From positions 2,728,001 through 2,792,000 of the forward strand of contig NZ_CP095072.1 in the NCBI RefSeq assembly GCF_022919115.1: 64,000 nucleotides of DNA, given 5' to 3'. The notes below the pieces were generated by a model that was given only the letters and a program-made list of their open reading frames with translations, did not search any database and had not been told where the DNA came from. This DNA comes from Gracilibacillus caseinilyticus. GTDB lineage: Bacteria > Bacillota > Bacilli > Bacillales > Amphibacillaceae. Below, piece by piece: positions 9,891-18,967 of this stretch (position 1 is the first letter of the stretch; the number at the start of each line of letters is the position of its first letter). A program made the translations under genes and the position numbers.

Positions 9891-10072
9891 TATAATATGG
9901 ATTATGTCAAGTAGAACTGTCTGACATTGTGGTAATTTTGATAGATTTCATCTGCTTTGCAAAGCTCCGAAAATATGCCCCGCAGGACGCGAAGTGATTG
10001 GTCGGAGCGGTATCATACAACTAAAAACATTTCAAAATGACCTATCCGCTAGTTGACATAATCCATATTATA
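9891..10072. repeat. MITE-like intergenic repeat, copy C (best-preserved ends)
   Basis: TATAATATGGATTATGTCAA at 9891-9910 is the exact reverse complement of TTGACATAATCCATATTATA at 10053-10072, giving perfect 20-bp terminal inverted repeats on a 182-bp element. The interior has GCCCCGCAGGACGCGAAGTG and TTGGTCGGAGCGGTATC, shared with copies at 28,770 and (inverted) 42,560 and 51,210. There is no open frame. A second possible end fragment, TTACATAATTTGTATT, lies near 10,230. The rest of the gap to 10,371 is AT-rich with nothing recognised. Confidence 0.8.
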
Positions 10073-10371
10073 AGTAGTTGTATATTATTTTGTTAGTTAG
10101 GACCTAGTGGGCTTTCCCTGTTTTTTCTTACTGCAAAGAAATTATATAGTCACCACTTAGAACCTTAGCACGAAAGTTTTCGATCAAGATTGAGAAAATA
10201 AAAGTGTAGGTTCTTTTAATATAGTTTACATAATTTGTATTTTAGGTAGAGTTATATAATTTTTATTTATCGCTAATAAATAGCAGGTAACTAAATAACA
10301 CAAACAAAATTGTCGACAATCTACAAAATGTACGATAAACTAGATATTGTTTCAAAAAAGGAGATGAGGAA

Positions 10372-11142
10372 ATGGATTTCAATGGGAAAGTTGTATTAAT
10401 CACGGGCGCAGCTGGTGGAATAGGAATTGCTGCTGCGAAAGCCTTTGCAAACCAAGGTGCTAAACTAGCATTAGTAGACTTATCAAAAAAAGCGATCGAA
10501 GCGAAGGCTGCTGATCTTAATACCGAAAATACGTTAATTCTTTCAGCAGACGTTACCAAGGAAGAAGATGTTATCCAATATGTTGAAGAAACAAAGAATA
10601 AATTTGGCAGCATAGATGTATTTATCAACAACGCTGGCATTAATGGAAAATTCGGCAATCTAGACGAACAGACCGAAGACAATTTTCAGGCAGTATTTGG
10701 GGTTAATGTGTTAGGTGCATTTTTGGGCTTAAAACATGTATTGCCGGTTATGAAGCAACAGGAAAGTGGTGCAATTGTCAATACTGCATCCAATGGTGGC
10801 TTGTTAGGTGCACCAGGGATGGGGATTTATGCGGCTTCCAAACATGCGGTAATTGGATTGAACAAAACAGCAGCACTAGAAGCAGCTTCATATGGTGTAC
10901 GTGTGAATGCGGTGGCGCCATCAGGAGTAGATACAAAAATGATGAGATCGATCGAAACCAATGCGATGCCAGGCAGTGAAGAAAATGCGAGAACACAATT
11001 TGAAGCGAGTGTACCGATGAATCGTTATGCCACTGCGGAAGAAATTGCAGATCTAATGGTGTTTCTGGCATCAGATAAAGCATCTTTTATTTCCGGTGCA
11101 TATTATCGAATTGACGGTGGTCAAGGCGCTACATCTGTATAA
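10372..11142 (+). CDS. SDR family NAD(P)-dependent oxidoreductase
   Basis: A 256-residue classical short-chain dehydrogenase. The cofactor motif TGAAGGIG is at 11-18, NNAG near 90-93, the catalytic Ser in NTASNGG near 143, and YAASK near 155-159. It ends with the usual SGAYYRIDGG. An acidic Asp in LALVDLS after the second strand favours NAD. The ATG follows AAAGGAGATGAGGAA. A second SDR gene starts 32 bases downstream, so the two likely form an operon. Substrates are not predictable from sequence; a pair of SDRs often acts on a sugar or hydroxy-acid. Confidence 0.9.
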   Translation: MDFNGKVVLITGAAGGIGIAAAKAFANQGAKLALVDLSKKAIEAKAADLNTENTLILSADVTKEEDVIQYVEETKNKFGSIDVFINNAGINGKFGNLDEQTEDNFQAVFGVNVLGAFLGLKHVLPVMKQQESGAIVNTASNGGLLGAPGMGIYAASKHAVIGLNKTAALEAASYGVRVNAVAPSGVDTKMMRSIETNAMPGSEENARTQFEASVPMNRYATAEEIADLMVFLASDKASFISGAYYRIDGGQGATSV

Positions 11143-11174
11143 ATGTAAATTTAATGATGGGGAGAGAATAAAGT

Positions 11175-11918
11175 ATGATTCAATTAGAGGGGAAAGTAGC
11201 TGTAGTTACCGGAGGAGCATCTGGTATTGGATTAGCAACTGTGAAAGCTTTTACGAACAAAGGGGCTAAAGTTGTTATTGCAGATTTTAATGAAGAAGGG
11301 GGTAAGAAAGCGGAACAGGATTTAAAGGAACAAGGTTTAGATGTATTATTCGTTAAAGTAGATGTAGCAGATGAAGCTTCTGTTGAAAATATGGTTGCTG
11401 AAACGGTTAACACATATGGAACAGTACATGTTTTAGTGAATAATGCTGGTTTTGGTTCTATGAGTGCTTCACACGAGAGAACGTATCAAGATTACTTAAA
11501 CATTGTGAATGTAAATCAAGGTGGTGTGTTCTTAGGATCAAAACATGCAATTAAAGAAATGTTGAAAAATGGTGGAGGTTCTATCATTAACACAGCTTCC
11601 ATTCTTGGCTTTGTGGCTCAGCCAGAAGCATTACCGTACAATGCGGCAAAAGGTGCAGTTATCACTATGACAAAATCATTAGCAGTGGAATATGCTGATA
11701 AAAATATTCGTGTTAATGCTGTAGCACCTGGTTTTGTTGAATCAGGAGCAGTAAACAAAGAGGCACTAGGTGATTTCTACGATGGCTTAGTTGCTAAACA
11801 TCCAATCGGACGACTTGGTGACCCGGAAGAAATTGCCCATGCGGTTATCTTTTTAGCAGAAAATGAATTCGTAACAGGAACAACTGTTACTGTAGATGGC
11901 GGGTATACAGCTATTTAA
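11175..11918 (+). CDS. SDR family oxidoreductase (FabG-like)
   Basis: A 247-residue classical SDR with TGGASGIG (residues 12-19), NNAG near 88-91, catalytic Ser in NTASILG, YNAAK near 153-157, and the ending VTGTTVTVDGGYTAI. The Asp in VVIADFN after strand 2 points to NAD preference. Length and motifs match FabG-like 3-oxoacyl reductases and glucose/sorbose dehydrogenases; the neighbour SDR suggests a shared catabolic route rather than fatty-acid synthesis. A GGGGAGAG ribosome binding site precedes the ATG. Confidence 0.9.
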   Translation: MIQLEGKVAVVTGGASGIGLATVKAFTNKGAKVVIADFNEEGGKKAEQDLKEQGLDVLFVKVDVADEASVENMVAETVNTYGTVHVLVNNAGFGSMSASHERTYQDYLNIVNVNQGGVFLGSKHAIKEMLKNGGGSIINTASILGFVAQPEALPYNAAKGAVITMTKSLAVEYADKNIRVNAVAPGFVESGAVNKEALGDFYDGLVAKHPIGRLGDPEEIAHAVIFLAENEFVTGTTVTVDGGYTAI

Positions 11919-11981
11919 TATAGAAAGGGGGCTGGTTATGTAGCCAGACCTCTTTAAAAGGCTGGTAAAGTAAATGTTTGT

Positions 11982-12389
11982 TCATTCCACACTTAATTGC
12001 CATTGTACGCCGAATTGATCGGTTAGTTTTGCGAAATGCTTGGTCCAAAAGGTTTCCTGTAATTCCATTTCGATGTTACCATTTTGCTTCAAAGTTTCAT
12101 ACGCATGTGTAATGAAATCTGCATCATTGCTAACAAGTGTTAAGTTAATATTATCGCCTTGGACAAAGGAACTATTGGGCATTACATCAGAGATCATGAT
12201 TGGTGTACCATCCACTTCAATTTTAGCATGCAAAATGAGAGCTTTTGCCTCAACCGGGATATTACTTGTATCTCCAGGCATTTCACCATAAGTTTGCATC
12301 GAATCAGCTTCCGTTTGAAAAGCTTCTTCATAAAAATGTATGGCTTCACGTGCATTTCCATTTAACATCAAATAAGGATTAATCGGCAT
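11982..12389 (-). CDS. VOC family protein (PhnB/glyoxalase-like)
   Basis: A 135-residue single-domain VOC (vicinal oxygen chelate) protein beginning MPINPYLMLNGNAREAIHFY, characteristic of the PhnB/YjdN subgroup. It also has FVQGDNINLTLVSND and ends TKLTDQFGVQWQLSVE in outline. I set the start at 12389 because GGAGG lies 7 bases upstream; the 19 extra residues of a longer frame show no VOC similarity. Members bind a metal or a small ligand; function here is unknown. Monocistronic, convergent with the second SDR gene. Confidence 0.87.
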   Translation of the reverse strand: MPINPYLMLNGNAREAIHFYEEAFQTEADSMQTYGEMPGDTSNIPVEAKALILHAKIEVDGTPIMISDVMPNSSFVQGDNINLTLVSNDADFITHAYETLKQNGNIEMELQETFWTKHFAKLTDQFGVQWQLSVE

Positions 12390-12545
12390 TTGTTTTCCTC
12401 CTTTTACAATAAATTCTCCATTAAAAGATATCATAGTACGGGCCAATTAACTAATATTTGTCATCACATTTTTGAAACCAATCATATAAACATTTCGTAT
12501 CTGTTAATATAATAAGCGAACTATTTATATCGAGGAGTTGTCTGC

Positions 12546-12794
12546 ATGTTTGATGTCATAATCATTACCGTAGCACTATACCTTTTCGTAACCATTATTG
12601 CTGTTCCATTTCAATATCGTTATTTGGTGGGTGTACTGGAAGAACAGCAACGCCTTAACCAATCAACAATAGAATATTATGAGAAGAAAGAATTCAGTGA
12701 ACAACTGCTTCATGCCAATGCACAAAGTGGCTTTCTCATTTTGGCTAATTTGATTGCCTATCTGATATTGAAAATGAAAAAGCCAGTTCTATAA
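12546..12794 (+). CDS. Small two-segment membrane protein, unknown
   Basis: An 82-residue protein with a hydrophobic segment at about residues 3-22 (IIITVALYLFVTIIAVPF), a central polar and charged stretch with EEQQRLNQSTIEYYEKKEF, and a second hydrophobic segment at about 61-76, ending in KMKK. This predicts two membrane spans with the middle on one side. A good GAGGAG ribosome binding site lies 8 bases before the ATG. It sits between a divergent VOC gene and a convergent TetR gene. I do not recognise the family. Confidence 0.65.
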   Translation: MFDVIIITVALYLFVTIIAVPFQYRYLVGVLEEQQRLNQSTIEYYEKKEFSEQLLHANAQSGFLILANLIAYLILKMKKPVL

Positions 12795-12803
12795 TTTAAT
12801 TAG

Positions 12804-13364
12804 TCAATGTAAATATGCATTGACGCCTTTGTGGACAAACATGTCAATCATCTCGGCAATCTGTTTTGGTGTTTGTTTCGTATTATTGGCTAGCCAGTCT
12901 TTAATAACCTGCATCGCACCACTTATTAAGAATGAGCTTAAATAGGCTGCCTCTTCTGATCGCATGTTTATTTTATGATCCATTACAAATTGTCTGGCAA
13001 TGATGATAATACGATTCTCAAATTTTGTATCAGAATGTTTATTTAACAACGTCTGACACATGTTTTTTCTTTCTTTTATATATTCTAATAATTTTTCAAG
13101 CGTTTTTAATGCATCATCCTCTGATTCAACGCTAAATGCATCCAGATAACGATGTAAATCCTCCACTAACTCCTCTTCGATCTGCATCAGTAAGTCCGTT
13201 TGATCCTGATAATGTGTGTAGAAGGTAGAACGGTTGATATCTGCTTTGACACAAATTTCTTTCACGGTAATCGCAGAAATTGGTTTGTGCTGCAGTAAGT
13301 TTATCAGACTATCCTTCAGGACCATTCGTGTATATTTTTTTCTTCTATCAAGTTTCGCTGTCAT
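12804..13364 (-). CDS. TetR/AcrR family regulator
   Basis: A 186-residue regulator with an N-terminal TetR DNA-binding domain: LKDSLINLLQHKPISAITVKEI then ADINRSTFYTHYQDQTDL (helix-turn-helix near residues 35-55). The helical ligand domain follows. It has the longer C-terminal domain of the TetR_C subgroup seen in DhaS-like regulators. It is divergent from the MMPL transporter and heptad-repeat protein genes with a short 163-base gap, so it most likely represses that operon. Confidence 0.9.
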   Translation of the reverse strand: MTAKLDRRKKYTRMVLKDSLINLLQHKPISAITVKEICVKADINRSTFYTHYQDQTDLLMQIEEELVEDLHRYLDAFSVESEDDALKTLEKLLEYIKERKNMCQTLLNKHSDTKFENRIIIIARQFVMDHKINMRSEEAAYLSSFLISGAMQVIKDWLANNTKQTPKQIAEMIDMFVHKGVNAYLH

Positions 13365-13527
13365 GCGATAACCTCCTCTAAATTGTGAATTTTTTGTAAC
13401 ATTCCAACAAATCCTAGTAAATGTGTTGCTAATTGTACGTTTTTTCCAAAATTGTTTGTTGAATATCCAACACAGTGTCTATATAATATTAAAATGGACG
13501 ATTGAAATTTGCAAGAGAGGATGAGCC

Positions 13528-15591
13528 ATGATTGACCTTTCAACAAAGATAATTCGTTATAAAAAACCAATCGTAATTATATTCTTTATCCTGACGATAA
13601 TCAGTGCCGTGGCAACATTAGGTGTCTCGATCAATTATAATATGGCTGATTACCTTCCGGAGGACTCACCATCAATGAATGCAGTTGATTTAATGGATGC
13701 AGAATTTGAATCAGGAGTCGAAAATGCACGTGTATTGCTAAACGATGTGAGCGTGCAGGAAGCGTTGGATTACAAGAAACAACTAGAAGAAATTGATGGA
13801 GTAAACGAAGTGATGTGGCTGGATGATGCCATTGATCTTAAAAAGCCGCTCGAAATGGCAGATAAGGATACAGTAGAAACCTACTACAAAGAAAGCAACG
13901 CATTAATCTCCTTACATATTCGGGAAGGTGATGAAGTAGCGATTACTGATAAGATTTATGAGTTGATCGGTGATGAGAATGCATTGGCTGGGGAAGCTGT
14001 AGATACTGCTTCTTCACAAAAAATGGCAGGTCAGGAGTCTGCCTATGCAGCCATGTTACTAGTGCCTATCATCATTATTATCCTGATTGTATCCACCAAC
14101 TCATGGATGGAACCTGTATTCTTCTTAACCGCAATTGGGGTATCGGTGCTGATCAATCTCGGAACGAATATTTTCCTTGGAGAAATATCATTTGTGACCC
14201 AGTCCGTCGCACCAATATTGCAGCTGGCAGTCTCGCTCGATTATGCGATCTTTCTGTTACACAGTTTTTCTAATTTCCGTGATCGAGGCGAAGAACCAAC
14301 TACGGCGATGCGCTCAGCGATGAAACAATCATTCTCTGCGATAACTGCAAGTGCCTCTACTACCTTCTTCGGTTTTATCGCACTAACCTTTATGAATTTT
14401 GAAATTGGTGCAGATTTGGGTGTTAATCTAGTAAAAGGTATTGTACTCAGCTTTATCAGTGTAATGGTCTTCTTGCCAGCATTGACGTTAACCTTTTATA
14501 AATGGATTGATAAAACACAGCATAAAGCGATCATTCCTCGTTTCAAAAATGTCGGAAGCCGTGTGCTGAAACTAAGAGTGCCTGTATTATTGTTCATTTT
14601 GTTACTGATTGTTCCTGCCTTTTTGGCACAAAGTAATACCAACTTCATTTACGGTACAGGAACACAACCGGAAGACACTCGAATTGGTCGTGATGATGCG
14701 ATGATTGAAGATGTATTTGGAAAAATGACACCAATGGTATTACTAGTACCGCGTGGTGATGTTGCGAAAGAGGAAGAACTTGTTCAAGAATTGAAAGACA
14801 TAGATGATGTGTCGAGCGTAATGGCTTATGTTAATACGGTTGATCCAGCCATTCCACCTGAATATTTGGGGGATTCTGTAACAAATCAATTTTATTCGGA
14901 TAATTATGCCAGAATTATCCTGAATACAACAACAGATTCAGAAGGTGAGGAAGCATTCTCCTTAATCGAAACAGTAAGATCTGATATGGAAAGTTTTTAT
15001 AATGGAGAAGGCTATTTGCTCGGTGAGAGCGTCACGTTATATGATATGAAAAGCGTCGTCCAGAAAGATAATGTAGTGGTTAACTTATTAACAGTTATTT
15101 CCATCGCGCTTGTGTTGTTAGTCACCTTCCGTTCATTAACGATTCCGATCGTATTACTGTTGACGATAGAAGCAGCTGTATGGATTAATTTAGCCGTTCC
15201 TTATTTTATGGATACATCACTGGTGTATGTCGGTTATCTGATCATTAGTACAGTCCAGCTGGCAGCAACGGTCGATTACGGGATTCTATTAACAGAAGCC
15301 TATAATGAAAACCGTAAAAAGATGCCAGCATTGCAGGCGATTAAGAAAACCATTAATGAGAAGATTTTCTCCATTATAATTTCTGCATCGATTTTATCAA
15401 GTGTTGGGTTCATATTATGGGCGACTTCTACCAATCCGATTGTGTCGTCCATCGGTCTGCTACTTGGACGTGGCGCATTACTGGCGTTTATCATGGTAGT
15501 AGTCTTCCTGCCAGCGATGCTTGTAATTTTTGATAAAGTGATTAAAAAAACGACATGGAAATCAAACTTTTATGAGGGGGAAGATAAATGA
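13528..15591 (+). CDS. MMPL/RND family transporter
   Basis: A 687-residue membrane protein with the duplicated RND layout: one membrane segment at about 15-35, an extracellular loop domain (40-165), a block of about five segments (175-330), a second single segment near 350-370, a second extracellular domain (375-510) and a second block (515-675). The motifs LAVSLDYAIFLLHSF and LAATVDYGILLTEAY hold the intramembrane Asp pairs used for proton coupling. It resembles Bacillus YdgH/YdfJ. It overlaps the next gene by 4 bases (ATGA), and the TetR gene is divergent. Likely exports a lipid or drug; substrate not known. Confidence 0.9.
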   Translation: MIDLSTKIIRYKKPIVIIFFILTIISAVATLGVSINYNMADYLPEDSPSMNAVDLMDAEFESGVENARVLLNDVSVQEALDYKKQLEEIDGVNEVMWLDDAIDLKKPLEMADKDTVETYYKESNALISLHIREGDEVAITDKIYELIGDENALAGEAVDTASSQKMAGQESAYAAMLLVPIIIIILIVSTNSWMEPVFFLTAIGVSVLINLGTNIFLGEISFVTQSVAPILQLAVSLDYAIFLLHSFSNFRDRGEEPTTAMRSAMKQSFSAITASASTTFFGFIALTFMNFEIGADLGVNLVKGIVLSFISVMVFLPALTLTFYKWIDKTQHKAIIPRFKNVGSRVLKLRVPVLLFILLLIVPAFLAQSNTNFIYGTGTQPEDTRIGRDDAMIEDVFGKMTPMVLLVPRGDVAKEEELVQELKDIDDVSSVMAYVNTVDPAIPPEYLGDSVTNQFYSDNYARIILNTTTDSEGEEAFSLIETVRSDMESFYNGEGYLLGESVTLYDMKSVVQKDNVVVNLLTVISIALVLLVTFRSLTIPIVLLLTIEAAVWINLAVPYFMDTSLVYVGYLIISTVQLAATVDYGILLTEAYNENRKKMPALQAIKKTINEKIFSIIISASILSSVGFILWATSTNPIVSSIGLLLGRGALLAFIMVVVFLPAMLVIFDKVIKKTTWKSNFYEGEDK

Positions 15592-17372
15592 TGAAAACAA
15601 AACGATTGGCTGTAATTGGTATGGCGACGCTATTAGTTTTTCCTGTCTCTCCCGTACATGCGCAGGATAATGTTGAAAAGGAAGAAGTTGTTTATGCAAC
15701 GTTAGATCCAACTGGTAGTCAGAACGATATGTATGTCGTCAATAGCTTTGAATTATCTGAGCCAAGTGATGTGACAGATTACGGTGATTATACGAAAGTA
15801 CAAAATTTAACAGATCAGACGGAGATTGCGAAAGACGGAAATGAGATGTCATTTTCTACTGATAATGATCAGTTCTACTATCAAGGTGACTTGGAAGACA
15901 AAGCATTGCCATGGAACTTTGACATTTCCTATACGCTAGATGGTGAGTCGATCAAGCCGGATCAATTACTTGGCAAAGATGGTCATGTGAAAATTGAGAT
16001 AACACCCTCTGTCAATGAAAATGTTAATCAGGTGTTTAGTGAGAACTATTTGTTGCAAATTTCTGTAACAGTGGATGCTGCTCTATATCAAAATTTACAA
16101 GCACCTGAAGGTACACTGGCAAATGCAGGGAAAAATAAGCAAGTTTCATTTACGATGATGCCCGATCAGGTAAAAAGTTTTGTACTTGAAGCAGATGTCG
16201 AGAATTTTGAGTTAGAAGCAATTGATTTTTCAGCTGTTCCATCATCCATGTCAATCGAATCACCCAATATGGATGATGTGACCAAAGATTTTAAATCATT
16301 AGCAGATGCGACTGCGGAAGTGAATGATGGTGTCGGTGAGCTTGCAAATGGGATCAGTGAACTGAATAATGGTGTTGTACAGCTGCAGGATGGTTCTGCA
16401 GCGTACAAAAACGGCATTACTGAGCTTGATAATGGCTCTGATCAACTAGTGAACGGTTCTGCTTCTATTAAGAATGCATTAAATACAATGAAAAGCTCCT
16501 TAGACGTAGAACTAGGCGGAGCCGATTTTAGTGAACTGCAGAATGGTTTAGAAGAGATTGCAAAGGGATTAGATGAAGCAGCAGGCGGATTGACGCAATT
16601 GCAGGAAAATTATCAACAGGCGTATAATGCGCTGGAAGAGTCGATTAATGCTATTCCGTCCAACGTCTCAGAAGATGAAATGAAAGCTCTACAAGCGGCT
16701 GTAAAAGATAATGAGCAAAACGCTGCAGCATTAAAAAAGTTATTAAAAACGTATGAAGCAGCTCAAGCGGCTAAAGGGACATATGATCAAGTAAACAAAG
16801 CGTTCTCAGCGGTCAGTCCAACGCTAAAAGAAGTCGACGGTTCATTAACAAAAATGGCAGAATCAATAAGAACAATGGCTTCTGAGATGGCAAAAGCAAC
16901 GGAAGATATGAATATTGAATCGTCCATTAATCAACTGACAGAAGGAATTACTCAACTTTCTAATAAGTATAATGATTTTCACTCCGGATTGGTTGAGTAT
17001 ACGAATGGTGTTGGTGAATTATCCAATGCATATGGAGAAGTGCATAGTGGTATTACGGAATTAGCTGATGGCACGCAAGAATTAGAGAACGGGGCTAACG
17101 AATTACATGATGGTACAACGGAATTAGCTGATTCTACAAGTGATTTACCAGATCAGGTACAACAGGAAATTGACGATATGATCAATGAATACGACAAATC
17201 TGATTTTGAAGCAGAATCATTCGTTTCTGATAAAAATGAAAATGTGAAATCTGTGCAGTTTGTTATCAAAACCGAAAGTATTACCTATGATGATGAGAAT
17301 GAAGATGAAAATAGCGGTGAGTCAGAAGAAAAGAAAGGGATCTGGCAACGATTTTTAGATTTGTTCAGATAA
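15588..17372 (+). CDS. Secreted YhgE/Pip-like protein with LxxG heptad repeats
   Basis: A 594-residue exported protein: a signal peptide at about 1-25 ends in PVHA-Q, then a beta-rich region to about 230. Seven-residue repeats with Leu and Gly follow (ELANGISELNNGVVQL, ELDNGSDQLVNG and similar, about 245-305 and 460-525), the X-X-X-L-X-X-G repeat class of YhgE/Pip proteins. A long coiled-coil-like segment (310-450) separates the two blocks. The C-terminus is acidic (DDENEDENSGESEEKKG) and ends WQRFLDLFR, possibly a membrane-associated tail. It is coupled to the MMPL gene, so it is probably its extracellular partner. Confidence 0.82.
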   Translation: MMKTKRLAVIGMATLLVFPVSPVHAQDNVEKEEVVYATLDPTGSQNDMYVVNSFELSEPSDVTDYGDYTKVQNLTDQTEIAKDGNEMSFSTDNDQFYYQGDLEDKALPWNFDISYTLDGESIKPDQLLGKDGHVKIEITPSVNENVNQVFSENYLLQISVTVDAALYQNLQAPEGTLANAGKNKQVSFTMMPDQVKSFVLEADVENFELEAIDFSAVPSSMSIESPNMDDVTKDFKSLADATAEVNDGVGELANGISELNNGVVQLQDGSAAYKNGITELDNGSDQLVNGSASIKNALNTMKSSLDVELGGADFSELQNGLEEIAKGLDEAAGGLTQLQENYQQAYNALEESINAIPSNVSEDEMKALQAAVKDNEQNAAALKKLLKTYEAAQAAKGTYDQVNKAFSAVSPTLKEVDGSLTKMAESIRTMASEMAKATEDMNIESSINQLTEGITQLSNKYNDFHSGLVEYTNGVGELSNAYGEVHSGITELADGTQELENGANELHDGTTELADSTSDLPDQVQQEIDDMINEYDKSDFEAESFVSDKNENVKSVQFVIKTESITYDDENEDENSGESEEKKGIWQRFLDLFR

Positions 17373-17416
17373 AACAGTTTAATGTAATAGGAAGGCTGGA
17401 GAAGAACTAGCCTAAT

Positions 17417-17457
17417 AAAAGTACCGATCGTTTTGGTGACGATCGGTACTTTTAGTT
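17417..17457 (+). terminator. Terminator of the MMPL operon
   Basis: AAAAGTACCGATCGT (17417-17431) pairs perfectly with ACGATCGGTACTTTT (17439-17453). Confidence 0.9.
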
Positions 17458-17529
17458 TGATGAAATAGTAGTGCGATGAAAATATAATTGTGGGTAATAA
17501 CTTTAAGTGAAATACTGGCCAGCCGAAGA

Positions 17530-17765
17530 AGATAGTTCTTCAGACGGAAGGCGAGCCAGAAAAGGATCAGACGTGTGAAGAAGGCGCAACTTCAAGCGGA
17601 AGCCAGCCCAAAAAGGAATCAAACGTCTGAAGAAAGTGTAACTTCAGACGGAAGGCGAGCCAGAAAAGGATCAAACGTGTGAAGAAGGTGCAACTTCAAG
17701 CGGAAGTCAGTTCAAAAAGGAATCAAACGTCTGAAGAAAGTGTAACTTCAGACAGAAGACGAATT
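17530..17765. repeat. Tandem 104-bp repeat with hairpin-forming half units
   Basis: The block at 17543-17646 is repeated at 17647-17750 with only a few changes. Each 104-bp unit is made of two related halves of about 52 bp containing GTGTGAAGAAGG and CGTCTGAAGAAAG, alternating with CAACTTCAAGCGGAAG and AACTTCAGACGGAAG, so CGTCTGAAG and CTTCAGACG can pair. There is no open frame. Shorter, diverged relatives occur near 38,310 and 49,050. The rest of the 596-base gap (17,766-17,968) shows nothing recognised. Confidence 0.85.
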
Positions 17766-17968
17766 AGAAACGAATTAAACACATGAAAAATGGCTTCTTC
17801 AGCTGATGGATGCAAAAATCTTTAAAGAGATCAACTCGATTAAATCAGCTCAATAAAAGAAAGAAATACAATTTGCTGACCGATTTAATCAAACACCTTT
17901 TGAGCATAAGCTAATTTGTTTTCTGAACTAGGTATTCCTTATACACTAGAGGAAAGGAGAGTTGCACA

Positions 17969-18967
17969 ATGAAACTAAGCGTTTTAGATCAGGCACCAAT
18001 CTCAAGAGGGGATTCGCCAGATCTGACTCTTGCACATACACTCGAACTGGCACAATGGACAGAAAGCCTTGGGTATCACCGCTATTGGATTGCGGAACAT
18101 CATAATACCAACGGATTAGCCAGTTCCTCTCCAGAAATAGTAATGACAAGGATTGCTTCTGTGACGAATTCAATTCGTGTCGGTTCTGGAGGAGTACTTT
18201 TGCCGCAATATAGTCCGTATAAAATTGCTGAAAATTTTAAAACGTTAGAGGCGTTTTTTCCAGGTAGGATTGATTTAGGTGTAGGCCGGTCTCCAGGGGG
18301 CTCACAATTAACACGTTCAGCGCTGACGGATAATCAGAATAAAAGTATGAAGGATTTTCCGCGGCAATTAACTGATTTACAAGGCTTTTTGCATAATGCA
18401 TTACCGAGAGAGCATCCATTTCGTTTGGTGAAGGCAGGGCCGAGAATTAATCATTTGCCGCCGATTTGGGTGTTAGGTCTATCGGAAAGAGGCGCGATTC
18501 ATGCAGCAGAAATTGGAGCAGGATTCGTATTCGGACATTTTATTAATCCAAAAAATGGCCACGCATCCATTCAAAGTTATAAAAAACATTTTCAACCCTC
18601 TGAAACGATGCCAGAACCGAAAGTTATAGCGTGTGTGTTCGTCGTATGTGCCGAAACTGAAAAAGAAGCAGAAGAATTAGCAATGACACAGGATAAATGG
18701 CTTTGGAGCGTTGGTAAAGGAGCAGATACAAAAGTACCTTCCATAGAGGAAGTGAAGAAAAAAGCATTTACAGAAGAACAAGTCTCTATGATACAACAAA
18801 ACCGTGAACGATGTGTGATCGGAACACCCGATCAAGTAAAATCAGCATTACAAGAGTTACAGCATAAATACCAAGCCGATGAAATAATGGTGATCACCAA
18901 CATTCACGATTTTGAAGCAAAAAAGAAATCTTACCAATTATTAGCTGAATTTGTTCAGCCTTCATAA
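17969..18967 (+). CDS. LLM-class flavin-dependent monooxygenase
   Basis: A 332-residue bacterial-luciferase-like protein. It starts MKLSVLDQAPISRGDS and contains YHRYWIAEHHNTNGLASSSP (residues 32-51), VGSGGVLLPQYSPYKIAENF and PGRIDLGVGRSPGG, all typical of the MsnO8/YceB-type LLM subgroup. These enzymes use FMNH2 and oxygen; the substrate is unknown. The gene ends 13 bases inside the convergent downstream gene. It has its own AGGAAAGGAGAG ribosome binding site. Confidence 0.9.
   Translation: MKLSVLDQAPISRGDSPDLTLAHTLELAQWTESLGYHRYWIAEHHNTNGLASSSPEIVMTRIASVTNSIRVGSGGVLLPQYSPYKIAENFKTLEAFFPGRIDLGVGRSPGGSQLTRSALTDNQNKSMKDFPRQLTDLQGFLHNALPREHPFRLVKAGPRINHLPPIWVLGLSERGAIHAAEIGAGFVFGHFINPKNGHASIQSYKKHFQPSETMPEPKVIACVFVVCAETEKEAEELAMTQDKWLWSVGKGADTKVPSIEEVKKKAFTEEQVSMIQQNRERCVIGTPDQVKSALQELQHKYQADEIMVITNIHDFEAKKKSYQLLAEFVQPS

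Noticed and set aside
10263..10682. 139-codon minus-strand frame opposite the first SDR gene
   Set aside because: Antisense shadow; composition and start do not fit a gene.
13361..13570. 69-codon minus-strand frame between tetR and the MMPL gene
   Set aside because: It overlaps the divergent promoter region and the start of the MMPL gene and has no ribosome binding site.
17530..17765. Possible CRISPR array
   Set aside because: The units are contiguous 52/104-bp repeats without unique spacers, and no cas genes are present.
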